From Microbacterium arborescens (GTDB lineage Bacteria; Actinomycetota; Actinomycetes; Actinomycetales; Microbacteriaceae), in the NCBI RefSeq assembly GCF_030369635.1, contig NZ_CP128474.1:1240001-1304000 (forward strand): a stretch of 64,000 bases of DNA. Reading direction: 5' to 3'. A program made the translations under genes and the position numbers. Positions 34,602 to 42,506 of the stretch are shown here, one piece after another (the first letter of the stretch is position 1; each line of letters begins with the position of its first letter). The notes beneath the pieces were generated by a model, which searched no databases, was not told the origin of the DNA, and saw nothing but the letters and a program-made list of their open reading frames with translations.

Positions 34602-35306
34602 TTAGCATCCGGGTCCTGACGGCGGCTCGGTACACACGCGATCGACGAGTGTCCCGCGGGCCTCCAGCACCTCGATCGCATAGCCGGCGGTGGGAACGTC
34701 GAGGGTTCCGGGAACGGGACGCCAGCCACGACCGAAATCGACCTCCGCCCGGTAACGCACGGTGGCCGTCGCGACGTAGCCGCCCCGTGAGCGATACGTG
34801 TGACTCGCGGGTGGGCGGGCGGTGCCTTCGACGGTGAGAGTCGCTCCGTCGCCCGGCGCGATCACGATGTCGTCCGGAGTGAACCGCACGGTCACCGGAA
34901 GGTCGAACAGTGTTCCCGCGGCACTGTGCTGCGACGCGCCGATCAGGAACGTCACCGGCAGGCCGACGATGCCGTAACCCGCCGGTTCAGCGGCCAGCGT
35001 CGAGGGTTGGGGAGCGAACGAGGCCACGTCGGCGATCGTCGCCTGCGGTAGCAGCGAGACGGTGAAGTCATCGCAGCGGTTGAGCGCCCCGCAGTCTCGT
35101 GGTGGGGCGGGTGGCGCAGGCGCATCGTAATCCCGAGCGGGCGCCGTGCCGGGGGACTGTGTGCGGATGTCGCCTCGGATGACAACGGAATCGTTCCCGG
35201 TGCTCACAGCGCACGTACCGACCCAGCCGAGGCCGTCTGCGCAGGGGTCGCTGGATACCAATGGAGCTCCGAGTAACAGTGGGGCCATGACGATCGCGCT
35301 CAGCAC
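34602..35306 (-). CDS. Secreted protein of unknown function, paired with a lipoprotein
   Basis: 234 aa. The N-terminus MLSAIVMAPLLLGAPLVSS is a short hydrophobic export-type signal. The mature part is Pro/Ala-rich (residues ~50-70), then beta-rich with several VTVRFTPDDIVIAPGDGATL-like strands and cysteines near CADGLGWVGTC, CGALNRCDD and the last residues (CTEPPSGPGC), suggesting disulfides. GTG start at 35306 overlaps the upstream lipoprotein gene by 7 bp. No family recognised. Confidence 0.7.
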   Translation of the reverse strand: MLSAIVMAPLLLGAPLVSSDPCADGLGWVGTCAVSTGNDSVVIRGDIRTQSPGTAPARDYDAPAPPAPPRDCGALNRCDDFTVSLLPQATIADVASFAPQPSTLAAEPAGYGIVGLPVTFLIGASQHSAAGTLFDLPVTVRFTPDDIVIAPGDGATLTVEGTARPPASHTYRSRGGYVATATVRYRAEVDFGRGWRPVPGTLDVPTAGYAIEVLEARGTLVDRVCTEPPSGPGC

Positions 35307-35836
35307 GATGTTCGCCCTGGGTCGCTCTCGAACTTCGTTATCAGCCAGCGTTCGCCGAAGCGGCTGACGCTGACGCGCAGACCTTGAATGTCAGGGCGAT
35401 CACCGACGACTGATGCCCCCTTCTCGTCCACAACATTCACTTGGGACACGTCTAGGCAAACGCTCAATATGGCGTGAGTTTGAGCCTCGTCGACTTCGTT
35501 CGGGCTCACCGAGGCGATTCTGCTTGCTCCCTCTACCGTCCATCCCTGCGACCGCATATTTTCGAACGACGCGGCGGCGGATGCCTTAGCCTCCTCGCGC
35601 GTGAGTGCGAGCGCAGCTTCAAAGGTGCTGGGATCATCGAGGTCGACGGCATTCAGGGCATCGACGTAGGCGCGGTAGGTCGCTTCGGCCGCAGCGTACG
35701 CGGCAGCGGTGCTGTCCGTGGGGGAGGGCGCCGCCGTGGTGGGGGCCAGCGTCGGCGGTGAGGCGGGGGAGCCGCATCCGCTCGTCAGCAGCGCGACGAC
35801 GACGAGGGCGGCAACAGCGTGGCGGCGGACGAACAT
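35300..35836 (-). CDS. Lipoprotein of unknown function
   Basis: 178 aa from the ATG at 35836. The signal MFVRRHAVAALVVVALLTSG ends in a lipobox with C21, so it is probably a membrane lipoprotein processed by LspA. A Thr/Pro/Ser linker follows, then an alpha+beta domain (residues ~45-178) with a TYRAYVDALNAVDLDD helix and RFGERWLITKFES near the end, an outline reminiscent of NTF2-like folds, though I cannot confirm it. Base composition over 35340-35560 is visibly richer in A/T than neighbouring genes. Overlaps its secreted partner by 7 bp. Confidence 0.75.
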   Translation of the reverse strand: MFVRRHAVAALVVVALLTSGCGSPASPPTLAPTTAAPSPTDSTAAAYAAAEATYRAYVDALNAVDLDDPSTFEAALALTREEAKASAAASFENMRSQGWTVEGASRIASVSPNEVDEAQTHAILSVCLDVSQVNVVDEKGASVVGDRPDIQGLRVSVSRFGERWLITKFESDPGRTSC

Positions 35837-35928
35837 GCCCCGACCGTATCCGGCGTGATCCCGCCGGCGCGGGAACTTTCCACAGGGCAGTCTCTCGTAG
35901 CCTGGGGGCATGCGGAGACGAGGTGGAC

Positions 35929-36348
35929 ATGTCGTTCGGTGAAGCGGCGCTCAGGCGCAAGCCGGCCGCGACCGCACCCTGCCCCTGCGGGGGCGGCTCG
36001 TACGGGGCGTGCTGCGGTCCCGTCCTCGATGGTCGGCCCGCGGACACGGCGGAGCAGCTGATGCGCTCGCGCTACACCGCGTTCGCCTTGCGCGACCGCG
36101 CGCATCTCGCTCGCACCTGGCACCCGGCGACGCGCCCGGACGACCTCGATTCGGACGCTGCGCAGGAGTGGACGGGGCTCACGGTGGTGCGCGCGGCCGG
36201 CGGGGTCGACGACGCCGACGGCACCGTCGAGTTCCGTGCCCGCTGGCGTTCGGGGCCGGATTCCGGAGAGCTCCACGAGGTCAGCCGCTTCACGCGGATA
36301 CGTGGTCGGTGGCTCTACGTGGGCGGTGTCGTAGACCCGTCGTCCTGA
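35929..36348 (+). CDS. YchJ-like UPF0225 family protein with SEC-C motif
   Basis: 139 aa. The N-terminal zinc-binding SEC-C-like motif CPCGGGSYGACCGPV is followed by LMRSRYTAFALRDRAHL and an NTF2-like body ending SRFTRIRGRWLYVGG, the UPF0225/YchJ signature. Function of the family is unknown. The ATG at 35929 is preceded by GACGAGGTGG; TAGCCT about 30 bp upstream is a plausible -10. Divergent from the lipoprotein gene. Confidence 0.87.
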   Translation: MSFGEAALRRKPAATAPCPCGGGSYGACCGPVLDGRPADTAEQLMRSRYTAFALRDRAHLARTWHPATRPDDLDSDAAQEWTGLTVVRAAGGVDDADGTVEFRARWRSGPDSGELHEVSRFTRIRGRWLYVGGVVDPSS

Positions 36349-36408
36349 CCCTCCGAGGACAGGCGTCAGACCCGTCGCCCTGCGGGTGAGTGCGAAGCCC
36401 CGGAGGAC

Positions 36409-36438
36409 TGGAATCGCGCGGGTCTGCTCTGATACTCT
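36409..36438 (+). promoter_or_regulatory. Candidate rpsA promoter and long leader
   Basis: -35 TGGAAT (36409-36414), an 18-bp spacer and -10 TACTCT (36433-36438). Transcription from here would give a leader of about 135 nt before rpsA, long for this genome. The leader contains small dyads (CCTCGGTCGAGG near 36501) but nothing I recognise as a ribosomal-protein leader motif. Confidence 0.4.
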
Positions 36439-36579
36439 GGATCGTCACTCGTGTGGCCTCGTCGCCATGCGTTCACGACGCATCATCCACAACCATCCGC
36501 CTCGGTCGAGGTCGTCATCGATAGAAGACGTCTCGGATCCGCGGCCCGACACCCTGACCCAACAAGGACAACCCACTAC

Positions 36580-38037
36580 ATGACTAACGCAACGACCGCC
36601 CCGGCCACCAAGCAGGTCGCTATCAACGACATCGGATCTGCTGAGGACTTCCTGGCCGCGGTCGAGAAGACTCTGAAGTTCTTCAACGACGGCGACCTCA
36701 TCGAAGGCACCGTGGTGAAGATCGACCGCGACGAGGTCCTCCTCGACGTCGGCTACAAGACCGAGGGTGTCATCCCCTCCCGCGAGCTTTCCATCAAGCA
36801 CGACGTCGACCCCAATGAGGTCGTCAAGGTCGGCGACGAGGTCGAAGCCCTCGTTCTCCAGAAGGAGGACAAGGAAGGCCGCCTCATCCTCTCCAAGAAG
36901 CGTGCTCAGTACGAGCGTGCCTGGGGCGACGTCGAGAAGATCAAGGAGAACGACGGTGTTGTCACCGGCTCCGTGATCGAGGTCGTCAAGGGTGGTCTGA
37001 TCGTCGACATCGGCCTCCGCGGCTTCCTGCCCGCGTCGCTCATCGAGCTTCGCCGTGTCCGCGATCTCACGCCGTACCTCGGCCAGGAGATCGAGGCCAA
37101 GATCCTCGAGCTCGACAAGAACCGCAACAACGTCGTGCTTTCGCGCCGCGCCCTGCTCGAGCAGACGCAGTCCGAGTCGCGCACCACGTTCCTCAACAAC
37201 CTCCACAAGGGCCAGGTCCGCAAGGGCGTCGTCTCGTCGATCGTCAACTTCGGTGCGTTCGTCGACCTGGGCGGCGTGGACGGCCTCGTGCACGTCTCCG
37301 AGCTTTCGTGGAAGCACATCGAGCACGCTTCGGAGGTCGTCGAGGTCGGCCAGGAGGTCACCGTCGAGATCCTCGAGGTCGACCTCGACCGCGAGCGCGT
37401 CTCGCTGTCGCTGAAGGCGACGCAGGAGGACCCGTGGCAGGTCTTCGCCCGCACCCACGCGATCGGTCAGGTCGCGCCGGGCAAGGTCACCAAGCTCGTT
37501 CCGTTCGGTGCTTTCGTGCGCGTCGCGGACGGCATCGAGGGCCTCGTGCACATCTCCGAGCTGTCGGGCAAGCACGTCGAGCTCGCCGAGCAGGTCGTGT
37601 CGGTCGGCGAAGAGGTCTTCGTCAAGATCATCGACATCGACCTCGAGCGTCGCCGCATCTCGCTCTCGCTCAAGCAGGCGAACGAGTCGGTCGACCCGTA
37701 CGGCACCGAGTTCGACCCGGCTCTCTACGGCATGGTCACCGAGTACGACGAGAACGGGGAGTACAAGTACCCCGAGGGCTTCGACCCGGAGACCAACCAG
37801 TGGAAGGAAGGCTTCGACGAGCAGCGTCTCGCCTGGGAGGCCGAGTACGCCGCCGCTCAGGGTCGCTGGGAGGCTCACAAGGCTGCCGTCGTCAAGGCCC
37901 TCGAGGCCGAGGCTGCGGCTCCGGCCGACAACGGCTCGTCGTTCTCGTCGGACGTCCAGTCCGCGAGCGCCGGCGGCGGCACCCTCGCCGACGACGAGGC
38001 TCTCGCCGCTCTGCGCGAGAAGCTCTCGGGCCGCTGA
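36580..38037 (+). CDS. rpsA: 30S ribosomal protein S1
   Basis: RNA-binding ribosomal protein with four S1/OB domains (residues roughly 37-106, 122-190, 210-280, 295-365), shown by repeats of the type GTVVKIDRDEVLLDVGYKTE, GSVIEVVKGGLIVDIGLRGF, GVVSSIVNFGAFVDLGGVDG and GKVTKLVPFGAFVRVADGIE. The acidic C-terminal ~120 residues are low-complexity, typical of actinobacterial S1. ATG at 36580. In many actinobacteria coaE follows directly; here a signalling island intervenes. Confidence 0.97.
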   Translation: MTNATTAPATKQVAINDIGSAEDFLAAVEKTLKFFNDGDLIEGTVVKIDRDEVLLDVGYKTEGVIPSRELSIKHDVDPNEVVKVGDEVEALVLQKEDKEGRLILSKKRAQYERAWGDVEKIKENDGVVTGSVIEVVKGGLIVDIGLRGFLPASLIELRRVRDLTPYLGQEIEAKILELDKNRNNVVLSRRALLEQTQSESRTTFLNNLHKGQVRKGVVSSIVNFGAFVDLGGVDGLVHVSELSWKHIEHASEVVEVGQEVTVEILEVDLDRERVSLSLKATQEDPWQVFARTHAIGQVAPGKVTKLVPFGAFVRVADGIEGLVHISELSGKHVELAEQVVSVGEEVFVKIIDIDLERRRISLSLKQANESVDPYGTEFDPALYGMVTEYDENGEYKYPEGFDPETNQWKEGFDEQRLAWEAEYAAAQGRWEAHKAAVVKALEAEAAAPADNGSSFSSDVQSASAGGGTLADDEALAALREKLSGR

Positions 38038-38053
38038 GTCCACGCTGATACGC

Positions 38054-38088
38054 CGGAAGGGTCGGAGCCTCGTGCTCCGGCCCTTCCG
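38054..38088 (+). terminator. Intrinsic terminator after rpsA
   Basis: CGGAAGGG/CCCTTCCG (8 bp) plus an inner CGGAGC/GCTCCG (6 bp) stem, one mismatch between them, 5-nt loop CTCGT, followed by a short T run (GTTTCG). It lies 16 bp after the stop. Confidence 0.75.
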
Positions 38089-38150
38089 CCGTTTCGTGCG
38101 CAGGCGGGATGATCAGCCTGCCGCCGTGCCCGGGGGAGTCCGGGACGCGA

Positions 38151-38156
38151 TAGTTT
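38151..38156 (+). promoter_or_regulatory. -10 box (TAGTTT) for the kinase gene
   Basis: TAGTTT lies 6 bp before the ATG of the histidine kinase, fitting leaderless transcription; no Shine-Dalgarno sequence. Confidence 0.45.
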
Positions 38157-38162
38157 CAAACC

Positions 38163-39839
38163 ATGGAGACGGAGACGCCGCGGCGCACGCGGGCGACATT
38201 TGTTCTCCCGGCACCCCCACGGTGGATCGACGCCGTGCTCGGCGACGGCGATCGCACCCGATCGGCGATGCTCAATCAGATCGTCACGACATCCGTGGTC
38301 CTCGTCGTCGCGATCGCGGGTCTCGTCGTCGGGTTCCGCGGTGACACGGCGCTGTTCTTCCTCGCGGTCACCGCTGTCTTCGTGCTCACCGGGGCGGCGA
38401 TCATCGTTCCCTGGGGGAGTCTCGGAAGACTGTGGCTGGCACTGATCCCCCTGGGCGACATCCTCGCGATAGCTGTCATGCGCGTCGCCGAGCCCACCGC
38501 CGGTTTCGGACTGCTGTGGGTGTTCCCGGTCATCTGGCTCGCCGCGGGATTCGGCACCGTCGGGTGGATCGGGGGCGTCCTGCTCGCGCTGGGCGCTTAC
38601 GGCGTGACGGATGTCGTCATCCGTTCCTCGCCATCCTCATTCGGTTTCCTCCTGCTGCCGCTGCTCCTCATCGCGGTGAGCACCTCGACGTATCTCAGCA
38701 GCAGACGGGCCAGCGCGCAGCGCCTTCTCCTCGACCGTCAGGCGACGGTGCTGACACAGTCGCTGGAGCGGGCGCGACGTCATGAGCAGGTGCTCACGGA
38801 GGCCCTCGATCGAGTCGACTTCGGTGTGGCTCGCATCGAGACGGATGGGTCGGCGTCGATCATCAACGACGCGCATGCCCGGTTGCAGCGAGGATCTCGC
38901 ACCAGCGGTCAGCCCGACGTTTACGCTGCGGACGGTGCGACTCCGCTCGATCCGCAGGACCATCCGCTCGCCCGCGTTCGCCGCGGCGAGGCGTTCACGG
39001 ACGCGCGCATCCAGGTGGGTCATGGTGACGACCGACGCGTGCTGAGCGTCTCGGCGCGGCGCATCATCGAGCCGGACGGCGGCGACTCCGGTGCGGTCGT
39101 CGTCACACGAGACATCACCGCCGAGACGGATGCGTTGCGGGAGCGGGATGCGCTGGTCTCGTCCGTCTCGCACGAGCTGAGGACGCCCCTCACCTCGATC
39201 CTCGGATATCTCGAGCTCGCGATCGACACTCCGGGCGTCCCCGAGGCGGCGCTGGAGAACCTACGCGTGGCCGACCGGAACGCGGACCAGCTGCTCCGAC
39301 TCGTCGGCGACGTGCTCGCCGCGTCGAGTCAGCACAAGTCCGCCGCGCAACTCACGGTCTCGCCCACCGACATCGACCTCGTCGAGATCGTCAATGCCGC
39401 CGTCGAGTCGATCCTCGTCAGCGCGGGTGAGCGCGGGATCACGATCGACGTGTCGCGCGTGGAGCCCGCACGCGCGTACGCCGACCCGGTCCGCATCCGG
39501 CAAGTGCTCGACAACCTGCTCTCCAACGCCGTCAAGTACAACCGTCCGCGTGGACGAGTGTCTGTCGCCACGTCGGTGGGCGACCAGTGGGCGCTCATCG
39601 CGGTGCAGGATTCTGGCGTGGGGCTCAACGAGGAGGATCTCGGCTCTGTGTTCCAGCGCTACTACCGCGGAGCCGCCGTGCGGGACTCCGCCGTCACCGG
39701 CAACGGGCTCGGGCTCGCCATCAGTCGCGACATCGTCCGTCGACACGGTGGCGATATCACCGTGAGCAGCGTGCTCGGGGTCGGCTCGACCTTCTCGGTG
39801 ACGCTCCCGGCCCGACGCCCCGGAACCGCGGCATCATGA
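38163..39839 (+). CDS. Membrane sensor histidine kinase with PAS-like domain
   Basis: 558 aa. Six hydrophobic helices (about residues 38-57, 62-84, 90-106, 114-132, 134-152, 158-176) form the sensor. A coiled linker and a PAS-like domain (about 208-320, ending VVVTRDITAE) precede the kinase core: H-box VSSVSHELRTPLTSILGYLE with H337, N-box IRQVLDNLLSNAVKYN, G1 VQDSGVGLNE and G2 GNGLGLAISRD. Stop overlaps the next gene (ATGA). The signal is unknown. Its likely partner is the response regulator at 41018-41743. Confidence 0.92.
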   Translation: METETPRRTRATFVLPAPPRWIDAVLGDGDRTRSAMLNQIVTTSVVLVVAIAGLVVGFRGDTALFFLAVTAVFVLTGAAIIVPWGSLGRLWLALIPLGDILAIAVMRVAEPTAGFGLLWVFPVIWLAAGFGTVGWIGGVLLALGAYGVTDVVIRSSPSSFGFLLLPLLLIAVSTSTYLSSRRASAQRLLLDRQATVLTQSLERARRHEQVLTEALDRVDFGVARIETDGSASIINDAHARLQRGSRTSGQPDVYAADGATPLDPQDHPLARVRRGEAFTDARIQVGHGDDRRVLSVSARRIIEPDGGDSGAVVVTRDITAETDALRERDALVSSVSHELRTPLTSILGYLELAIDTPGVPEAALENLRVADRNADQLLRLVGDVLAASSQHKSAAQLTVSPTDIDLVEIVNAAVESILVSAGERGITIDVSRVEPARAYADPVRIRQVLDNLLSNAVKYNRPRGRVSVATSVGDQWALIAVQDSGVGLNEEDLGSVFQRYYRGAAVRDSAVTGNGLGLAISRDIVRRHGGDITVSSVLGVGSTFSVTLPARRPGTAAS

Positions 39840-40999
39840 TCGACCAGTTCTCGGTATCCCTCATCACCGCGCTGGTGGTGCTGGTGTGCGCGGTGCTCTT
39901 CATCTTCGACACCCTGCTTCGCCGGCCCGAGCAGAGCGGACGGTTCTGGGCCGTCGGGTTTCTGTGCGCCGTGCTGACGACGCTGTTCTACGTCGTCTGG
40001 GCGAGCGCCCCCGAGACCGATTGGGCCGTCGTCTGCGGCAACACCGCCTCGGTGGTCGGCACGGGGCTCATGTGGCTCGGATGTCGCGCCTACAACCGGC
40101 GCAGCGTGCGTGGCCCGGGCGCGCTCGTGGCCGTGGCCGGCCTCGCCGCCGCCGCGGCCGCGTCCATCGAACTCGCTGCGGGCGGGAACGACTGGTCGGG
40201 CTCGCTCGTGATGTTCGGGGCCCTCGGCGTCGTCGGGGCTGCTGCCTCGGCGGAGTGCTTCCGGGGCGCCCTCGGTGCGTCGCGGACGGCGCTCCCACTG
40301 GGTCTCGTGTTCGGGGTCCAGGCTGCGTTCTACCTCGCGCGCATCGTGGTCGTCGCCATGGTGGGCTACGGCGAGGTCTTCCTGCTGTGGGCGGGTTCGA
40401 TCCCCGCCAGCTTCCTCACCGTCACCCTCTCGATCACCGCCGTGGTGAGTGCGTCCGTGCTCCGCGCGGGCAGAGCGGGCGTGCGCGGCTCCGATTCACC
40501 GGAGGGCCGGGATGCCGGACCCAGTGAGATCGTGACGGTGACGGGCTTCCGGCGTGCCGTCGCCGTCAGCGCGCAGCGGGCCCAGGCGCGGCGGGAGCTC
40601 ATGGCGGTCTGGGTGATCGAACTCGACGGGCTCGAGTACATCGCCACCGCCTTCGGCCTGGATGTCGGCGACGATGTCGTGCGGACGTGGCGCGACACGA
40701 TGACTGCCAACGCGCCGACGCTCGCGATCCTCGGTGAGGTCGGCTCCGAGCGGATCGGTGTCATCACCGTCGTGGGCTCAGCAGCCGACGCGCGACGGCA
40801 GGCGATGGCACTGTACCGATCGCTCTTCGAGGCTCTCGCGTCGGTCGAAGGGGGAGTCCTGCCCGCCATCGGCATCGGCGTCGCTCTGAGCGACGTCGTG
40901 GGATACGACGCGGATGCCCTGATCGAGATGGCCGCAGCGACGGCGACACGCGCCTCATCCGGGGTGGCGTCAGCCGTGCTCCTCGCCGAACCCTCGTGA
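39836..40999 (+). CDS. Membrane protein with degenerate GGDEF domain
   Basis: 387 aa. Residues 1-210 hold about seven hydrophobic helices, a sensor-type membrane domain. Residues ~230-380 resemble a GGDEF (diguanylate cyclase) fold: FGLDVGDDVVRTWRD, then LGEVGSERIGVI, where the GGDEF hairpin should be. The active-site motif reads GSERI (about 303-307), so catalysis is not expected; it may bind nucleotide or act as a regulatory partner. Translationally coupled to the kinase by ATGA. Confidence 0.75.
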   Translation: MIDQFSVSLITALVVLVCAVLFIFDTLLRRPEQSGRFWAVGFLCAVLTTLFYVVWASAPETDWAVVCGNTASVVGTGLMWLGCRAYNRRSVRGPGALVAVAGLAAAAAASIELAAGGNDWSGSLVMFGALGVVGAAASAECFRGALGASRTALPLGLVFGVQAAFYLARIVVVAMVGYGEVFLLWAGSIPASFLTVTLSITAVVSASVLRAGRAGVRGSDSPEGRDAGPSEIVTVTGFRRAVAVSAQRAQARRELMAVWVIELDGLEYIATAFGLDVGDDVVRTWRDTMTANAPTLAILGEVGSERIGVITVVGSAADARRQAMALYRSLFEALASVEGGVLPAIGIGVALSDVVGYDADALIEMAAATATRASSGVASAVLLAEPS

Positions 41000-41017
41000 T
41001 CGGATGACGCGACAGGG

Positions 41018-41743
41018 TCAGCCCCGGTCGAGCCGGTAACCGATCCCCTGATCCGAGACGATGAGTGTGGTGGCGGCAGCGGTGGCGAGCCTGCCGCGCA
41101 GCGACTCGACGGTGCGCTCGACGGCGCGGACCTCATCGGCGTCGGGAGCGTCTCCCCGCGACCGGGAACGCAGCGCAACGGCCAGCTCGTTCTTCGTGCG
41201 CGTGCGTCCGTGCGCGATGAGCAGGTCGTGGAGCACTGTCGATTCGGGGGGAGACAGGTCGAGGGGAGCCCCCGAGACGCGGAAGACTCCCGCGACCACC
41301 GATACGTCGCCGAAAGAGGAGTCCTGCGAGGCTCCGGCGGCCGCGTCTGCAACGACGTCGTCGATCGGTGCCTCATCGCGCCGCCGCCGCGACGGGATCG
41401 CAGCTAGACGCGCTTTGAGGTCTCGCGGCCGGAACGGCTTGCCGAGGTACTCGTCGCCGCCCGCAGCTCTGCCGCGCTCCGCATCACCGGGCTCGACGAA
41501 GGCCGAGATGAAGATGATGTAGGTGTCGCTGAACTCGCGGACGCGGCGCGCGACCTCGAACCCGTCGATACCCGGGATGTTGACGTCGAGGGTGGTCACG
41601 TCGGGGGAGACCGACCGGACGAGCTCGACCCCGTCGAGACCGTTGTCGGTCGCGTGCACGACGAACCCGCTCGACTCGAGGATCGCCGAGAGCAGGCTGC
41701 GGATGTCGGCCTGGTCTTCGACGATGACGGCGGTGCGTTCCAC
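41018..41743 (-). CDS. OmpR-like response regulator
   Basis: 241 aa. N-terminal receiver domain (1-118) with VIVEDQADI, phosphoacceptor D53 in LDVNIPGIDGFE, and K102 in GKPFRPRD. A ~45-residue linker leads to a C-terminal winged-helix domain (165-241: LDLSPPESTVLHDLLIAHG, ending TLIVSDQGIGYRL). The start is GTG at 41743 with GGAAGG upstream. It converges on the GGDEF-like gene (18 bp between stops) rather than being co-transcribed with the kinase. Confidence 0.9.
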   Translation of the reverse strand: MERTAVIVEDQADIRSLLSAILESSGFVVHATDNGLDGVELVRSVSPDVTTLDVNIPGIDGFEVARRVREFSDTYIIFISAFVEPGDAERGRAAGGDEYLGKPFRPRDLKARLAAIPSRRRRDEAPIDDVVADAAAGASQDSSFGDVSVVAGVFRVSGAPLDLSPPESTVLHDLLIAHGRTRTKNELAVALRSRSRGDAPDADEVRAVERTVESLRGRLATAAATTLIVSDQGIGYRLDRG

Positions 41744-41834
41744 GGTGATCCCACCTTCCGCGGGTTGTCAGAATCCCATCGTATCGATCGGGCGGCCTCG
41801 CGCCCGGCCTGGCGCCCATGGCATCCTCGGGTGT

Positions 41835-42443
41835 ATGCCTCTGATCGCATTGACCGGCGGGATCGCCTCGGGCAAATCCACGATCGCACGGCGGCTCGCC
41901 GAGCACGGTGCCGTCGTGGTCGACGCGGATGCGATCGTGCGCGACGTCCAGCGCGCGGGGTCGCCCGTGCTCGAAGCCATCCGCGCCACGTTCGGGCCTG
42001 CGGTGGTCGCGGCCGACGGCGAGCTCGATCGCGCTGCGCTGGCCTCGGTCGCGTTCGCCGACCCGGAGGCGCTCCGCACGCTGAATGCCATCGTGCACCC
42101 GGCGGTTCGAGCAGAATCGCAGCGGCGGTTCGACGAGGCGCTCAGCCGGGGACCCGGCACCGTCGTCGTCTACGACGTGCCTCTGCTCGTCGAGGCTCGC
42201 GTCGACGACCCCTGGGACGCGATCGTCGTCGCGCATGCTCCCGCGCCGGTTCGCCGCGAACGCCTGCAGCGCCTGCGCGGGATGACGCCGGAGGAGGCCG
42301 ATCGCCGGATCGCGGCACAGGTCTCAGACGAACAGCGCCTCGCGATCGCCGACGTCGTCATCGACACCGCGGGCGACATCTCGGCGACCGAGCAGCAGGC
42401 GGATGCTCTGTGGGAGCGGCTGACCACCGGCTCGGAGCTGTAG
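41835..42443 (+). CDS. coaE: Dephospho-CoA kinase
   Basis: Last step of coenzyme A synthesis (phosphorylation of dephospho-CoA 3'-OH). 202 aa from the ATG at 41835. P-loop LTGGIASGKST (residues 5-15), VVVDADAIVRDV, and the lid/CoA-binding region YDVPLLVEARVDDPWDAIVV are typical. It stands 64 bp upstream of uvrB. The 91-bp gap to the divergent response regulator contains no clear promoter box. Confidence 0.95.
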   Translation: MPLIALTGGIASGKSTIARRLAEHGAVVVDADAIVRDVQRAGSPVLEAIRATFGPAVVAADGELDRAALASVAFADPEALRTLNAIVHPAVRAESQRRFDEALSRGPGTVVVYDVPLLVEARVDDPWDAIVVAHAPAPVRRERLQRLRGMTPEEADRRIAAQVSDEQRLAIADVVIDTAGDISATEQQADALWERLTTGSEL

Positions 42444-42494
42444 CACGCTCGCACGCTCTGAGCGAAGACCGGGCCCGGTGTCGGTCGCCCCGCC

Positions 42495-42500
42495 TACGCT
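42495..42500 (+). promoter_or_regulatory. -10 box (TACGCT) for a leaderless uvrB transcript
   Basis: TACGCT lies 6 bp before the uvrB ATG, with no Shine-Dalgarno sequence. I see no LexA-type SOS box in the 63-bp gap. Confidence 0.45.
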
Positions 42501-42506
42501 GGAATC

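Noticed and set aside
42444..42506. LexA-type SOS box in front of uvrB
   Set aside because: No CGAAC/GTTCG-type actinobacterial LexA dyad is found in the 63-bp gap.
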